The position numbers and the translations under genes were made by a program. 64,000 bases of DNA from Candidatus Obscuribacterales bacterium. Its GTDB lineage: Bacteria; Cyanobacteriota; Vampirovibrionia; Obscuribacterales; Obscuribacteraceae. Of the stretch, positions 51,894 to 60,488 are shown one piece after another. The notes beneath the pieces were generated by a model, which saw only the letters and a list, made by a program, of their open reading frames with translations, did no database searches and had not been told where the DNA came from. The stretch spans positions 434,001-498,000 of the forward strand of contig JAIEOQ010000002.1 in NCBI GenBank assembly GCA_019750335.1, written 5' to 3'. The stretch's first letter is position 1; each line of letters opens with the position of its first letter.

Positions 51894-53117
51894 TTAGCCG
51901 GCAGTATTGAGCACTCCTTCGTCTTGCCCGTCAGCTTTAGCGCTGGCTTGCAAACGAGGAAGCTTAAGACTGAAAAGAAAAACCAAAACCATCACTGAAG
52001 CGCCGACATAATAAGGACAAGCTGGTCCTAAATACTCAAAGGCAGCACCACCGGCAATCGGTCCGAAGATTCGACCGAGGGTCGAAAGTGATTGTCCGAT
52101 ACCAAGCACGCCGCCCACACTTGCTGGATTCGCTAAACGTGAAAGCATGCTTTGATTGGAAGGATTAATGATGCTACTTCCGCCGGCAAGCAGGCCCATA
52201 GCCAAATAAAGTCCGGGCACATTATGTAAAAGAGCAACACAAAGTAAGCCGGAGACTACAAGAACGGCGCCAATACTAATCAGACGTCGCTCCTCATATT
52301 TTTTCGCCAACCGTCCAATTAGACCACCTTGAACCATAACCATCACAAAACCGACATAAGTAAAGAGCCAACTTATGTCAGCAGCTTTGAATCCATACCA
52401 TTGAGCGGCCAACAAAGCTAAAGTTGCTTCCATATTGGCAAAAGCAAAAGTGGACAGAAAAAAGATCAAAAGAGAAACGCTTAAGGACGGATCCCTCAGA
52501 TTTTTCAAATAGAAAGTCGGCTTAAGATCAAATCGTTCATGACCGGCATTACTTCTATTTTGCGGCTCAGGTAAAGCAAACAAACAAAGAAGAAAGGCGA
52601 TAAAACTAAAGGCTGCAGCGCCATAACCAAGAGCGTGAAAACCAAAACTGCTCAAGAATCCACCAATAGCTGGTCCAAGCGTAAAACCAAGACCGAAAGC
52701 AGCGCCAACAAGACCCATACCGCGAGCCCGATTTTCCGGTGTAGTCACATCCGAAATATAGGCTTGAGCAACAGCAATATTGGCATTACCGGTACCGGCA
52801 ACAATTCGTGAAAGGAAGAGCAAAAGTAAAGAGTTGGCACCGCCCCAAATCAGATAACCGATTGTTGAAGCAGCCAAACTAACCAGCAAAATCGGTCGAC
52901 GCCCGACGCGGTCTGATAAGCGTCCCCAGAATGGCGTCAGAAAGAACTGCATTAAAGAATAGGACATAACCAAAAATCCGACAGTGAAAGCGTCAGCGCC
53001 AAAGTCGGTAGCAAACTTAGGTAAAACCGGAATGATGATACCGAAGCCGACCAAGTCAATGAATACGGTGAGAAAAATCAACAATAACGCCATTTTTCCC
53101 GACTTATTTTCAGTCAT
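51894..53117 (-). CDS. Major facilitator superfamily transporter (TetA-like)
   Basis: 407 residues from the ATG at 53117, with AAGG 5 nt upstream (a longer upstream frame has no SD). Twelve membrane helices; motif A GRLSDRVGRRPILLVS between helices 2 and 3, motif C GLVGAAFGLGFTLGPAIGGFL in helix 5. This is the drug:H+ antiporter 1 group (tetracycline and multidrug efflux); the substrate is unknown. The C-terminal tail is hydrophilic. No regulator gene is adjacent. Confidence 0.9.
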   Translation of the reverse strand: MTENKSGKMALLLIFLTVFIDLVGFGIIIPVLPKFATDFGADAFTVGFLVMSYSLMQFFLTPFWGRLSDRVGRRPILLVSLAASTIGYLIWGGANSLLLLFLSRIVAGTGNANIAVAQAYISDVTTPENRARGMGLVGAAFGLGFTLGPAIGGFLSSFGFHALGYGAAAFSFIAFLLCLFALPEPQNRSNAGHERFDLKPTFYLKNLRDPSLSVSLLIFFLSTFAFANMEATLALLAAQWYGFKAADISWLFTYVGFVMVMVQGGLIGRLAKKYEERRLISIGAVLVVSGLLCVALLHNVPGLYLAMGLLAGGSSIINPSNQSMLSRLANPASVGGVLGIGQSLSTLGRIFGPIAGGAAFEYLGPACPYYVGASVMVLVFLFSLKLPRLQASAKADGQDEGVLNTAG

Positions 53118-53311
53118 TATGCCTTTATATCCTTCACGCCTATGTGCCTGGAATCGTCTCAAATATAGCGCAGTGAATGCCTTGCTCTCCTTAAGGTTTT
53201 TAACGGTCACTGCCGATTTCAATCCTAAGCGGCTTAAAAGCTTGATAAATCAGCTCGAAGCTGGGTAACTATTGTTAAGGAGGCACTTCTTATATAGAAG
53301 ATTGAGTCTGG

Positions 53312-54886
53312 ATGAAGCTTTGCCTGGTTTGTAACTTTCAGTTTGAAGACGATCGCGATATTTGCCCGAAGGACCTTTCAAAACTGGTCCCTTTAGGCAA
53401 AGACCCGCTTATTGGCAAGCTTATTCAAGACAAATACCGAATTGAAGTCTTACTGGCAAAAGGCTCAATGGGAGTAATTTATAAAGCCGTTCAAGAACAT
53501 ATCGGACGAGAAGTAGCGATTAAAGTTATGCACAGCTACCTGGTTTCCGACGAAGAGTCTTTAAAACGCTACTATAAGGAAGCAAAAGCAGCCAGCCGTC
53601 TTAATCACCCAAATATCATCACCTTATATGATTTTGGAGTTTTATCCTCCGGTCAACCTTATATAGTCATGGATTTGCTTCAAGGCAAATCTTTATACGA
53701 GATTTTGCAGCAGCGCGGTGAGCTCAATCTCAAGCAGACTATTATGGTCTTTCAGCAAGCTTGCCTAGCTTTAGCCGAAGCACATAAAAGAGGGGTTATC
53801 CATCGGGACATCAAACCGGAAAACATCGTTATCGATGAGTTAGCTGATGGCCAAAATATTCAAGTCAAAGTAGTTGATTTCGGTATTGCTACCTTTCCCG
53901 CCGAACCAAACGATACTCTGGGCAAAATCACAAAAACCGGTACGGTTTGCGGCAGTCCTTTTTATATGAGCCCGGAACAGTGCAGCGCCGGAGCGGTCGA
54001 TGCCCGAAGCGACCTCTACTCTTTAGGCATCGTCCTGTTTGAATGTTTGACCGGCAAGATCCCTTTTGATTCAAAAGACATATATCAAGTATTGAATATG
54101 CAAATGAAAGATCAGCCGCCAAGCCTAAAACAAATGCGTCCGGATCTTACTTTTCCCGATTATATTGAAATGGTTTTAGTCAAAGCTTTAGCGAAAGATC
54201 CTTCGGCTCGTTATCAGAATGCCGAGGAATTTTGGTCAGCACTGGCTGGCACTAACGTCGCAAAACCGGTAGCCGCACCGGCGCCGCCGCCAGCACCGCG
54301 AGCCGTGCCACCACCACCAGCACCAACCCCGGTGCCGGTAGCGCGCCCGATTCAATCACCATCGACTGCCGCAAACAACCCAGCTGACGACGAAGAGCTA
54401 AAAAGAAAAATCAGAGCTAAAACTCTGAATATGCAACAGCCTCCGAAAGTACAAAATTCTCCTAAAAGAATCCGCAGCGTAAGTCTTACGGATCGTTTGC
54501 TTGGTTTCGGGCAAATAATCCTTCCACCTTTAATGACTTTGACTGTAACCATACTTCTATTTTGGGTGGTGGCAAACGAATCATTGGTTCACACCGGCAT
54601 TCCACATAAGACTAAAAATCAGATCGACGTTGAAACATTGCTTGCTCAAAACAAATTTGAACAAGCAAGAAAGATCCTGGAAAAGAAAAAGCACGACAAG
54701 ACTTTCGCCGTCGACGATCAAGAGAACCTCAACTTAATCTATATAAACTTAGCCCGGAAAGAGGCAAAAGCTAAGCGTTATAAGCAGGCAATTGCTTTAC
54801 TTGAATTAGGTTCGCCTGAAATGAAAGAACAGGAAGAGATAAAACTCCTATTCAAACGATACAAGAAACAGTTGAGCAAACAGTGA
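53312..54886 (+). CDS. Membrane Ser/Thr protein kinase with zinc-ribbon-like N-terminus
   Basis: 524 residues. Cys4, Cys7 and Cys18 (CLVCNFQ...DICPKD) form a short zinc-ribbon-like start. The kinase domain (about 42-312) is complete: LLAKGSMGVIYKA, Lys71 in VAIKVM, alphaC Glu90, H164-R-D166 and Asn171 in HRDIKPEN, D189-FG. A Pro/Ala linker (about 318-350) leads to one membrane helix (401-421) and a TPR-like C-terminal tail (about 435-520). Unlike the kinase at 17173, it should be active. Substrates unknown. Confidence 0.93.
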   Translation: MKLCLVCNFQFEDDRDICPKDLSKLVPLGKDPLIGKLIQDKYRIEVLLAKGSMGVIYKAVQEHIGREVAIKVMHSYLVSDEESLKRYYKEAKAASRLNHPNIITLYDFGVLSSGQPYIVMDLLQGKSLYEILQQRGELNLKQTIMVFQQACLALAEAHKRGVIHRDIKPENIVIDELADGQNIQVKVVDFGIATFPAEPNDTLGKITKTGTVCGSPFYMSPEQCSAGAVDARSDLYSLGIVLFECLTGKIPFDSKDIYQVLNMQMKDQPPSLKQMRPDLTFPDYIEMVLVKALAKDPSARYQNAEEFWSALAGTNVAKPVAAPAPPPAPRAVPPPPAPTPVPVARPIQSPSTAANNPADDEELKRKIRAKTLNMQQPPKVQNSPKRIRSVSLTDRLLGFGQIILPPLMTLTVTILLFWVVANESLVHTGIPHKTKNQIDVETLLAQNKFEQARKILEKKKHDKTFAVDDQENLNLIYINLARKEAKAKRYKQAIALLELGSPEMKEQEEIKLLFKRYKKQLSKQ

Positions 54887-55858
54887 TTAGGCTTCAACAA
54901 ATGCGCCGAAGTTTCTAAATTTGGACTGCCGATTTTTTCTCAAATCTTCAGGAGCTAAAGTTGCCAGCTCTTTGAGATGGCGAACCAATCCGCTTTTAAG
55001 ACTCGTGGCAGCCAATTCGTAATTTTGATGCGCTCCACCAAGCGGCTCAGGAATGACTTCATCAGCTACGCCTAAGGCCAATATCTCTTTGGCGGTCATC
55101 TTCATTGCTTGGCAAGCCTCGGCAACCTTGTCCGCCGAACGCCAAAGGATTGAAGCACATCCTTCCGGAGAAATAACCGAATAAACCGAATGCTCGAGCA
55201 TCAAAATGCGGTTAGCAACACCGATAGCCAAAGCTCCTCCGGAGCCACCCTCACCGGTGACTACCGCTACCACAGGTACGGTTAAACCGGAAAGTTCCAA
55301 AAGATTTACAGCAATCGCTTCGGCTTGATTATGCTCTTCGGCATGCAAACCCGGATAAGCACCAGGAGTATCGATCAAACAAACTACCGGCAGCCTGAAT
55401 TTTTCCGCATGATGAAACATACGCAAAGCCTTGCGATAACCTTCCGGTTGAGGCATGCCGAAATTGCAATGCTGCTTATCACGCAAGCTACGGCCTTTCT
55501 GCGTACCGACTGCAACTATATTTATGCCGTCCAGATGCAGCAAACCGCAAACCATCGCCGGATCATCCGCACCTTTACGATCACCGTGCATCTCTGTCCA
55601 TGAAGAGTCCCAACGGTCAAAATAATCACGTGTATAAGGACGTTGCGGATGTCTGGCCAAAGCTAAATGATCTATGCCGCGCAAATTGCTATATAAGGAG
55701 CGCTTTAGTTGATCATATTGCTTGTTTAGACGTTCCAGATCATTTTCCAAATCACCGCCCGGATTCTCTCCGATCTGAAGCTCCAAAGCCTCGATCTGCT
55801 GCGCCAATAGAGCTAGAGGTTGCTCAAATTCCAACGGTACTGGTTTCTTATCAGCCAT
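54887..55858 (-). CDS. accA: Acetyl-CoA carboxylase carboxyltransferase subunit alpha
   Basis: 323 residues. Together with AccD it transfers the carboxyl group from biotin to acetyl-CoA, making malonyl-CoA for fatty-acid synthesis. LEFEQPLALLAQQIEALE, LARHPQRPYTRDYFD, DTPGAYPGLHAEEHNQAEAIA and GEGGSGGALAIGVANRILMLEHSVYSVISPEGCASILW are typical. It lies 17 nt after accD, so the two subunits are made from one mRNA in matching amounts. Confidence 0.97.
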   Translation of the reverse strand: MADKKPVPLEFEQPLALLAQQIEALELQIGENPGGDLENDLERLNKQYDQLKRSLYSNLRGIDHLALARHPQRPYTRDYFDRWDSSWTEMHGDRKGADDPAMVCGLLHLDGINIVAVGTQKGRSLRDKQHCNFGMPQPEGYRKALRMFHHAEKFRLPVVCLIDTPGAYPGLHAEEHNQAEAIAVNLLELSGLTVPVVAVVTGEGGSGGALAIGVANRILMLEHSVYSVISPEGCASILWRSADKVAEACQAMKMTAKEILALGVADEVIPEPLGGAHQNYELAATSLKSGLVRHLKELATLAPEDLRKNRQSKFRNFGAFVEA

Positions 55859-55875
55859 AATTTTTATTCCTATCC

Positions 55876-56793
55876 TTAGCGAGAATAGAGAGCCGCTCCC
55901 TTTTGCTGAATAACAGAACTTGGTTTTAGAGCTTGCCCGTGAAACTTGATCAATCCGGCCAAAGCTTCTTTTAGTTTATGGCGCTCAATTACCATATCGA
56001 CCTGACCATGACTCATCAAATATTCAGCTGTTTGAAAATCAGCCGGCAGTTTTTGACGAATCGTTTGCTCGATTACTCGACGTCCGGCAAAGCCGACACG
56101 GGCTCCGGGCTCAGCAATGATCATATCGCCGAGCATGGCAAAACTGGCAGTTACACCGCCATAAGTCGGCTCACTCAAAATAGAAATGTACAAAAGTCCG
56201 GCATCACTGAATGATTTGAGCGCGGAACTGGTTTTAGCGAGCTGCATCAAACTGAGAATGCCTTCTTGCATCCTGGCACCGCCGGAGCTAGAAATCAGAA
56301 TAAGAGGCAAACGTTCTTTTTCGGCTTTTTCCACAAGACGAGTGACTTTTTCGCCAACAACGGATCCCATCGACCCGCCGAAATGCCCGAAATCCATAAT
56401 ACCCAAGGCGGCTTTTTGATCTTCTATGTTACCGACACCGGTAATAATCGCCTCTTTTAAGCCGGAGCGACGCTCCGCTTCCAGCAAACGTTTTGGATAA
56501 GGCTCCGAATCGACAAATCCCAGCGGATCCGCAGAAGACAATTTGGCTTCAGTCTCAACAAAAGAGCCGGCATCAACAAGTTGTTCGATTCTTTGTTCTG
56601 CACCAACACGAAAATGATATTGGCACTTTGGGCAAACATCGAGATTGCTGCGCAAATCTCTGGTATAAAGTAGCTCGCGACACTGGAAGCATTGCGTCCA
56701 AAGAGCACAATACTCTTCCGTAGTCAGAGGCTGCTTAACCTCACCCTGCTCGGTCTTTTTCTTTCGATTGGCAAACCACTCTTTGAGATCCAT
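55876..56793 (-). CDS. accD: Acetyl-CoA carboxylase carboxyltransferase subunit beta
   Basis: 305 residues. N-terminal zinc finger with Cys35, Cys38, Cys54 and Cys57 (CFQCRELLYTRDL..NLDVCPKC), then the crotonase-type carboxyltransferase fold: MDFGHFGGSMGSVVGEKV, SSSGGARMQEGILSLMQLAKT, EPTYGGVTASFAMLGDMIIAEPGARVGFAG. Full length. First gene of accD-accA, divergent from rsmE. Confidence 0.97.
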   Translation of the reverse strand: MDLKEWFANRKKKTEQGEVKQPLTTEEYCALWTQCFQCRELLYTRDLRSNLDVCPKCQYHFRVGAEQRIEQLVDAGSFVETEAKLSSADPLGFVDSEPYPKRLLEAERRSGLKEAIITGVGNIEDQKAALGIMDFGHFGGSMGSVVGEKVTRLVEKAEKERLPLILISSSGGARMQEGILSLMQLAKTSSALKSFSDAGLLYISILSEPTYGGVTASFAMLGDMIIAEPGARVGFAGRRVIEQTIRQKLPADFQTAEYLMSHGQVDMVIERHKLKEALAGLIKFHGQALKPSSVIQQKGAALYSR

Positions 56794-56934
56794 AATTACT
56801 CACGGCATCAGCTTCCAAGTGTTAACGCTGTTGATCGGGCCCGACAACAAAGATGGCCCGTAAATAAGCTGGCTTGTGATTATATCATCGTCCATCGGGA
56901 AAAGCCCGGCTCCACAATTAAGGCTGTCAGTAAG

Positions 56935-57744
56935 ATGCAAATACAAAGGTTCTTCTTATACGGAAAAGACTTGGTTGAACTGCAAAAATTGGCGCCTTAC
57001 GACAATGCAATATCTCGAAGCATTTGCTTAGTTGAAGCGGATCTAATAAAGCAGGTGCGTTTAGTCCTTCGTTTAAGAAGGGACAGCTTGGTTAACGTAC
57101 TTGACGGCGCAGGAAACGAATTTCAATTGCGGATCGAATCAATCGAACCGCGTCAAATAAGAGCTCATATAGATAAATTCATACCTTTTCAGCCGAACCG
57201 CCGGATCAAACTCGAAGTCGGGCAATCCGTAATTAAAGGTCAACGCTTCGAGTGGTGCCTGGAAAAGCTGACAGAACTTGGTGTAGATCGAATAGTACCG
57301 ATTATTTCCAAGCGCTGTGTGATCAAAATAGATGAGAGTCAGGAAAAATCTCAGCGTCGCCAACGCTGGCAAGCAATAATCAAAGAAGCCTCCGAACAAT
57401 CCGAAAGGACCCAGATTCCCGAACTCGCTTTCCCCGAGACTTTGAGCGATTACATAGCGCGCTCCAAAGACGGTGGCACCCAAAAGTTAGGCATTTTATG
57501 CGCGGAAAGAGGTGATCGACAATCAGCTCAAGAGTTGCTTAATGCAGCGATCGGCGCGGCAGATATCGATCGCATAGAAGAAATAGCAATTCTCATAGGT
57601 CCCGAAGGTGGCTTCGATGACAACGAATTGATATCAATGATCGAAGCCGGTTGGAAGCCAATTTCATTAGGAACACGAGTTTTACGCAGCGACACGGCCG
57701 GTATATCTGCAGTCATACAAATTGCATCAATACTGAATCTGTAA
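56935..57744 (+). CDS. rsmE: 16S rRNA m3U1498 methyltransferase RsmE
   Basis: 269 residues. SPOUT methyltransferase that N3-methylates U1498 with SAM. An N-terminal PUA-like region (RFFLYGKDLVELQKL) leads to the C-terminal knot: QRFEWCLEKLTELGVDRIVPIISKRCV, AILIGPEGGFDDNELISMIEAGWKPISLGTRVLRSDTAG. The start at 56935 has only a weak AAGG; no better start was found. Upstream, 141 bp separate it from divergent accD. Confidence 0.92.
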   Translation: MQIQRFFLYGKDLVELQKLAPYDNAISRSICLVEADLIKQVRLVLRLRRDSLVNVLDGAGNEFQLRIESIEPRQIRAHIDKFIPFQPNRRIKLEVGQSVIKGQRFEWCLEKLTELGVDRIVPIISKRCVIKIDESQEKSQRRQRWQAIIKEASEQSERTQIPELAFPETLSDYIARSKDGGTQKLGILCAERGDRQSAQELLNAAIGAADIDRIEEIAILIGPEGGFDDNELISMIEAGWKPISLGTRVLRSDTAGISAVIQIASILNL

Positions 57745-57778
57745 GAGATAGCCGCACCCTTAAGTTTTCAAAATTTGC

Positions 57779-57808
57779 TTGACAAAATTTTCACCTGAAG
57801 GGCTTAAT
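57779..57808 (+). promoter_or_regulatory. Sigma-70-type promoter for yggS-sepF
   Basis: Perfect TTGACA at 57779-57784, an 18-nt spacer, then CTTAAT at 57803-57808 (4/6). It supports the ATG at 57857 over an upstream in-frame TTG that overlaps the -35 box. Confidence 0.45.
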
Positions 57809-57856
57809 AGTAAACGTCCTTTTTTTCACATCACCCTTTTGGCGCTGCGATCAAAG

Positions 57857-58516
57857 ATGAATGTGGCCGCAAATTTGTCGCGCATTCGAGAGACTTTGGC
57901 CGGTGCCGACGTCACGTTAATTGCCGTGTCCAAATATGTCGGGACTGAGGCCATAAGCGAAGCGGTGAAATGTGGTGTCACCGAATTTGGTGAAAGCCGG
58001 GTAACCGATGCTTTGCAAAAACAAGAACAGCTCTCCGACGAGATCGCGCAAAAGGCGCACTGGCACTTTATCGGACACCTGCAAACAAACAAAGTCAAGA
58101 AGGTCGTAGGACGCTTCACTCTTATACATTCCGTGGATTCCATGAGGTTAGCCGAAGAGCTATCACAAGAAGCAACGAAACGCGGTCTCAGTCAGGCAAT
58201 TTTGCTGCAAGTCAAAATCGTCGAGGATCCAAACAAGACCGGTTTCACTCCGCAAGAGTTGCAACAACAATTTAGCCGTTTACTGGAAATGCCTGGTATC
58301 AAAATTCAGGGTTTGATGACGATCACTCCCTTGACCGACGATCAATCGATCTTGAAAAAGTGCTTTTCCGGATTGGCAGCATTGCGTGAAGAACTAGAGC
58401 AGAAGCACGCCTTCAAGCTCAAGCATCTATCAATGGGTATGAGCGATGACTGGATGGAAGCCGTCAAATATGGTGCCACCATGATCAGACTTGGACGAGC
58501 AATTTTTGAAAATTAG
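57857..58516 (+). CDS. yggS: YggS family pyridoxal-5'-phosphate homeostasis protein
   Basis: 219 residues. TIM-barrel PLP-binding protein; Lys26 in LIAVSKYVGTEAISEAV is the Schiff-base residue. WHFIGHLQTNKVKKVV, IHSVDSMRLAEEL and LSMGMSDDWMEAVKYGATMIRLGRAIF are the family motifs. It controls free PLP levels and has no known catalysis. It is upstream of sepF, a conserved pairing in Cyanobacteria and Firmicutes. Confidence 0.95.
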   Translation: MNVAANLSRIRETLAGADVTLIAVSKYVGTEAISEAVKCGVTEFGESRVTDALQKQEQLSDEIAQKAHWHFIGHLQTNKVKKVVGRFTLIHSVDSMRLAEELSQEATKRGLSQAILLQVKIVEDPNKTGFTPQELQQQFSRLLEMPGIKIQGLMTITPLTDDQSILKKCFSGLAALREELEQKHAFKLKHLSMGMSDDWMEAVKYGATMIRLGRAIFEN

Positions 58517-58643
58517 GAAAATAGGTTTGGATAAGAAGTCAATTATCTGGTATCTTGTATGGTGGCGAGAATGAAAGTGGTGAGTTGTTCTCGACACGGT
58601 TATGGAAGAGGTAAGGAAAACCGGCACGGGTAAGGAGGCGCAA

Positions 58644-59147
58644 GTGAGTTTAGTGCAAAAATTCAAAAGTTTCTGGTTCGGTCCTGCTGACAATTATGAT
58701 CAGGAAGACTTCGAAGATCTATTCGAAACCAGCGATGATATATATCAGACCAATGGTCAATTAGCTTTGGATAAAGCTCCGGTTGATTCAGCTCGATCAA
58801 CCAAAATATTGCCTAACATGAGCACCAAAGTCGTTGACCATCCAAATGCTCAACCTTCCAGCGAAGTCATGGTAATTGAGCCGAGAACATACAACGAAGC
58901 AATGGAGATCGTGGAGCATCTACGCGGACGTAAGTCTGTTCTGCTCAACCTGCATCTCTTGGACAACGAAACATCACAACGTATCGTTGATTTTCTGTCC
59001 GGTGCCACTCACGCTATTGATGGGCATCAACAAAGAATCGGCGACGGTGTGTTTCTCTTTGCACCAGCTACGGTGATGATCAGCGCTGAGTCCAATTCGT
59101 CCAAAACCATCAAAGATGTGTTTTGGAACAAGACTCAACTAGGCTAA
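58644..59147 (+). CDS. sepF: Cell-division protein SepF
   Basis: 167 residues from the GTG at 58644, preceded by a strong AAGGAGG at 5 nt (an ATG at 58602 has no SD). An N-terminal membrane-targeting helix (SLVQKFKSFWFG), an acidic linker, then the SepF core (VMVIEPRTYNEAMEIVEHLRGRKSVLLNLHLLDNETSQRIVDFLSG) and GDGVFLFAPATVMIS. SepF tethers FtsZ to the membrane and replaces FtsA in Gram-positives and cyanobacteria. A terminator follows. Confidence 0.95.
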   Translation: MSLVQKFKSFWFGPADNYDQEDFEDLFETSDDIYQTNGQLALDKAPVDSARSTKILPNMSTKVVDHPNAQPSSEVMVIEPRTYNEAMEIVEHLRGRKSVLLNLHLLDNETSQRIVDFLSGATHAIDGHQQRIGDGVFLFAPATVMISAESNSSKTIKDVFWNKTQLG

Positions 59148-59166
59148 TCAGCAGTTCGATATCCAG

Positions 59167-59205
59167 AGAGAGAGTGCTTGTATATACAAGCGCTCTCTCT
59201 CTTTT
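59167..59205. terminator. Bidirectional terminator after sepF
   Basis: A stem of about 17 bp, (AG)n-TGCTTGTA / TACAAGCGCTCTCTCT, with one G-T wobble, followed by CTTTT on the plus strand. The stop of the convergent M23 gene overlaps the right end. Confidence 0.85.
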
Positions 59206-60034
59206 AGAATGATTTAGCGAACCACTGATTCGGATTGCAAGCCTCATTATTCACATAAATGCTGAAGTGCAAGTGCGGTCCATTGGCCCGTCCGGTAGAA
59301 CCAACAGCACCAATCTTTTCACCGGCTTTTATTGCTTGCCCTTCCTTTGCCAAGATCTTGCTCAAATGAATATAAAAGGAAAGCACGCCCTGACCGTGAT
59401 CAAGACAGATCGTATTACCATGCAATTTCCATCCATTATGAGACAGAAGCACACGTCCATCTTGAGCCGCATAAACCGGCGCACCGCTAAAGCCAGCATA
59501 ATCGATACCGGAATGAAAATAGTCTTTCAAAAGCTTGCCGTTCACTGACCGCTTTAGCCCGAATCCGGCTGAAACACGCGCCCGACACGGACAAACAAAT
59601 TTGCCTTGCCATAGCTGTTCGTCGGTTACAGTGCGCTTCGCGGCATCAACGGTTGCTTTTTCTCCTGGCGATCCGTCAAAAGTGTCTTTGCCTTTCGGCA
59701 AACGTATGCTTTGAACCGGGTATCCGCCCGATACCACCTTTAGTGCCTGTTCATGCTCCCCGCATTTAATCCGATATTGACCCGGGTCTAAATTGGTCGG
59801 CACACAAACTAAGGCTCTATAAACAGAGGATCCAGCCTTCCTCAAAGGAAAAGCTCGATAGTTACCATCACGAAAAGTAACTGGTGGCGGCGGTTCGTTA
59901 AAGCCTGAAAGCAAAACTTCAACAACTTGGCCTTGCTTGGCTGCAGCCGGCACTAACTGAAGTTCGGCAGCGCTCACGCTGTGTCCTAAAGCCGAAAGAC
60001 AGAGAACAAGAAGGAATGGGTTGATTTTCAACAC
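59204..60034 (-). CDS. Exported M23 family peptidase
   Basis: 276 residues, GTG start. Signal peptide: LKINPFLLVLCLSALGHSVSA. After an N-terminal beta domain (about 25-105), the lysostaphin-type domain has the zinc ligands H174 and D178 (FHSGIDYAG) and H254/H256 (GPHLHFSIY), so it should be an active peptidoglycan endopeptidase. The catalytic set is complete, unlike EnvC/NlpD-type activators. It converges with sepF. Confidence 0.92.
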   Translation of the reverse strand: MLKINPFLLVLCLSALGHSVSAAELQLVPAAAKQGQVVEVLLSGFNEPPPPVTFRDGNYRAFPLRKAGSSVYRALVCVPTNLDPGQYRIKCGEHEQALKVVSGGYPVQSIRLPKGKDTFDGSPGEKATVDAAKRTVTDEQLWQGKFVCPCRARVSAGFGLKRSVNGKLLKDYFHSGIDYAGFSGAPVYAAQDGRVLLSHNGWKLHGNTICLDHGQGVLSFYIHLSKILAKEGQAIKAGEKIGAVGSTGRANGPHLHFSIYVNNEACNPNQWFAKSF

Positions 60035-60058
60035 GTAACTGATAGATCCAGTCTAGAG

Positions 60059-60304
60059 CTATTTTTTCTTTTTACCGCCGCCACTGCCGCTACCACCGCC
60101 ATCAACCAACTGATTAATCGCGTCCAGCAATTGTTCTACTTTTTCTAGCGGAATAGCCACACCTTTTTTGGTCGGCTTCTCTTCTTGCTCTTTATCGAGA
60201 TACCATTCACGTATGTGCAAATATTGCTTACCGGCATATTCACCGATATATACGTTTATGGTTTCACCGCGAGACTTTTCATGAATGGAAATTTTCTCTT
60301 CCAC
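60059..60304 (-). CDS. PC4/YdbC-like nucleic-acid-binding protein
   Basis: 81 residues from the GTG at 60304, which has GGAGGA about 7 nt upstream (a GTG at 60337 is an alternative). Residues about 15-65 (INVYIGEYAGKQYLHIREWYLD, then PTKKGVAIPLEKVEQLLDAI) fit the transcriptional coactivator p15 (PC4) fold, which binds single-stranded DNA or RNA as a dimer. The tail is Gly/Ser then KKKK. Divergent from obgE. Confidence 0.7.
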   Translation of the reverse strand: MEEKISIHEKSRGETINVYIGEYAGKQYLHIREWYLDKEQEEKPTKKGVAIPLEKVEQLLDAINQLVDGGGSGSGGGKKKK

Positions 60305-60488
60305 AAAGATTCCTCCAGATGCCTGCGCTTGGGTCACCGACTATCGACAACTATTACTATTACCATAATATGAGAAATAGTAAAGATCTAGATGAGATAC
60401 TATACGAGATCTATATATAGAGACCTACACCCCAGGGACCAGAGTTAAACCTACATCAGTCTGATAAATAATTTTCGGCGGCATTTTC

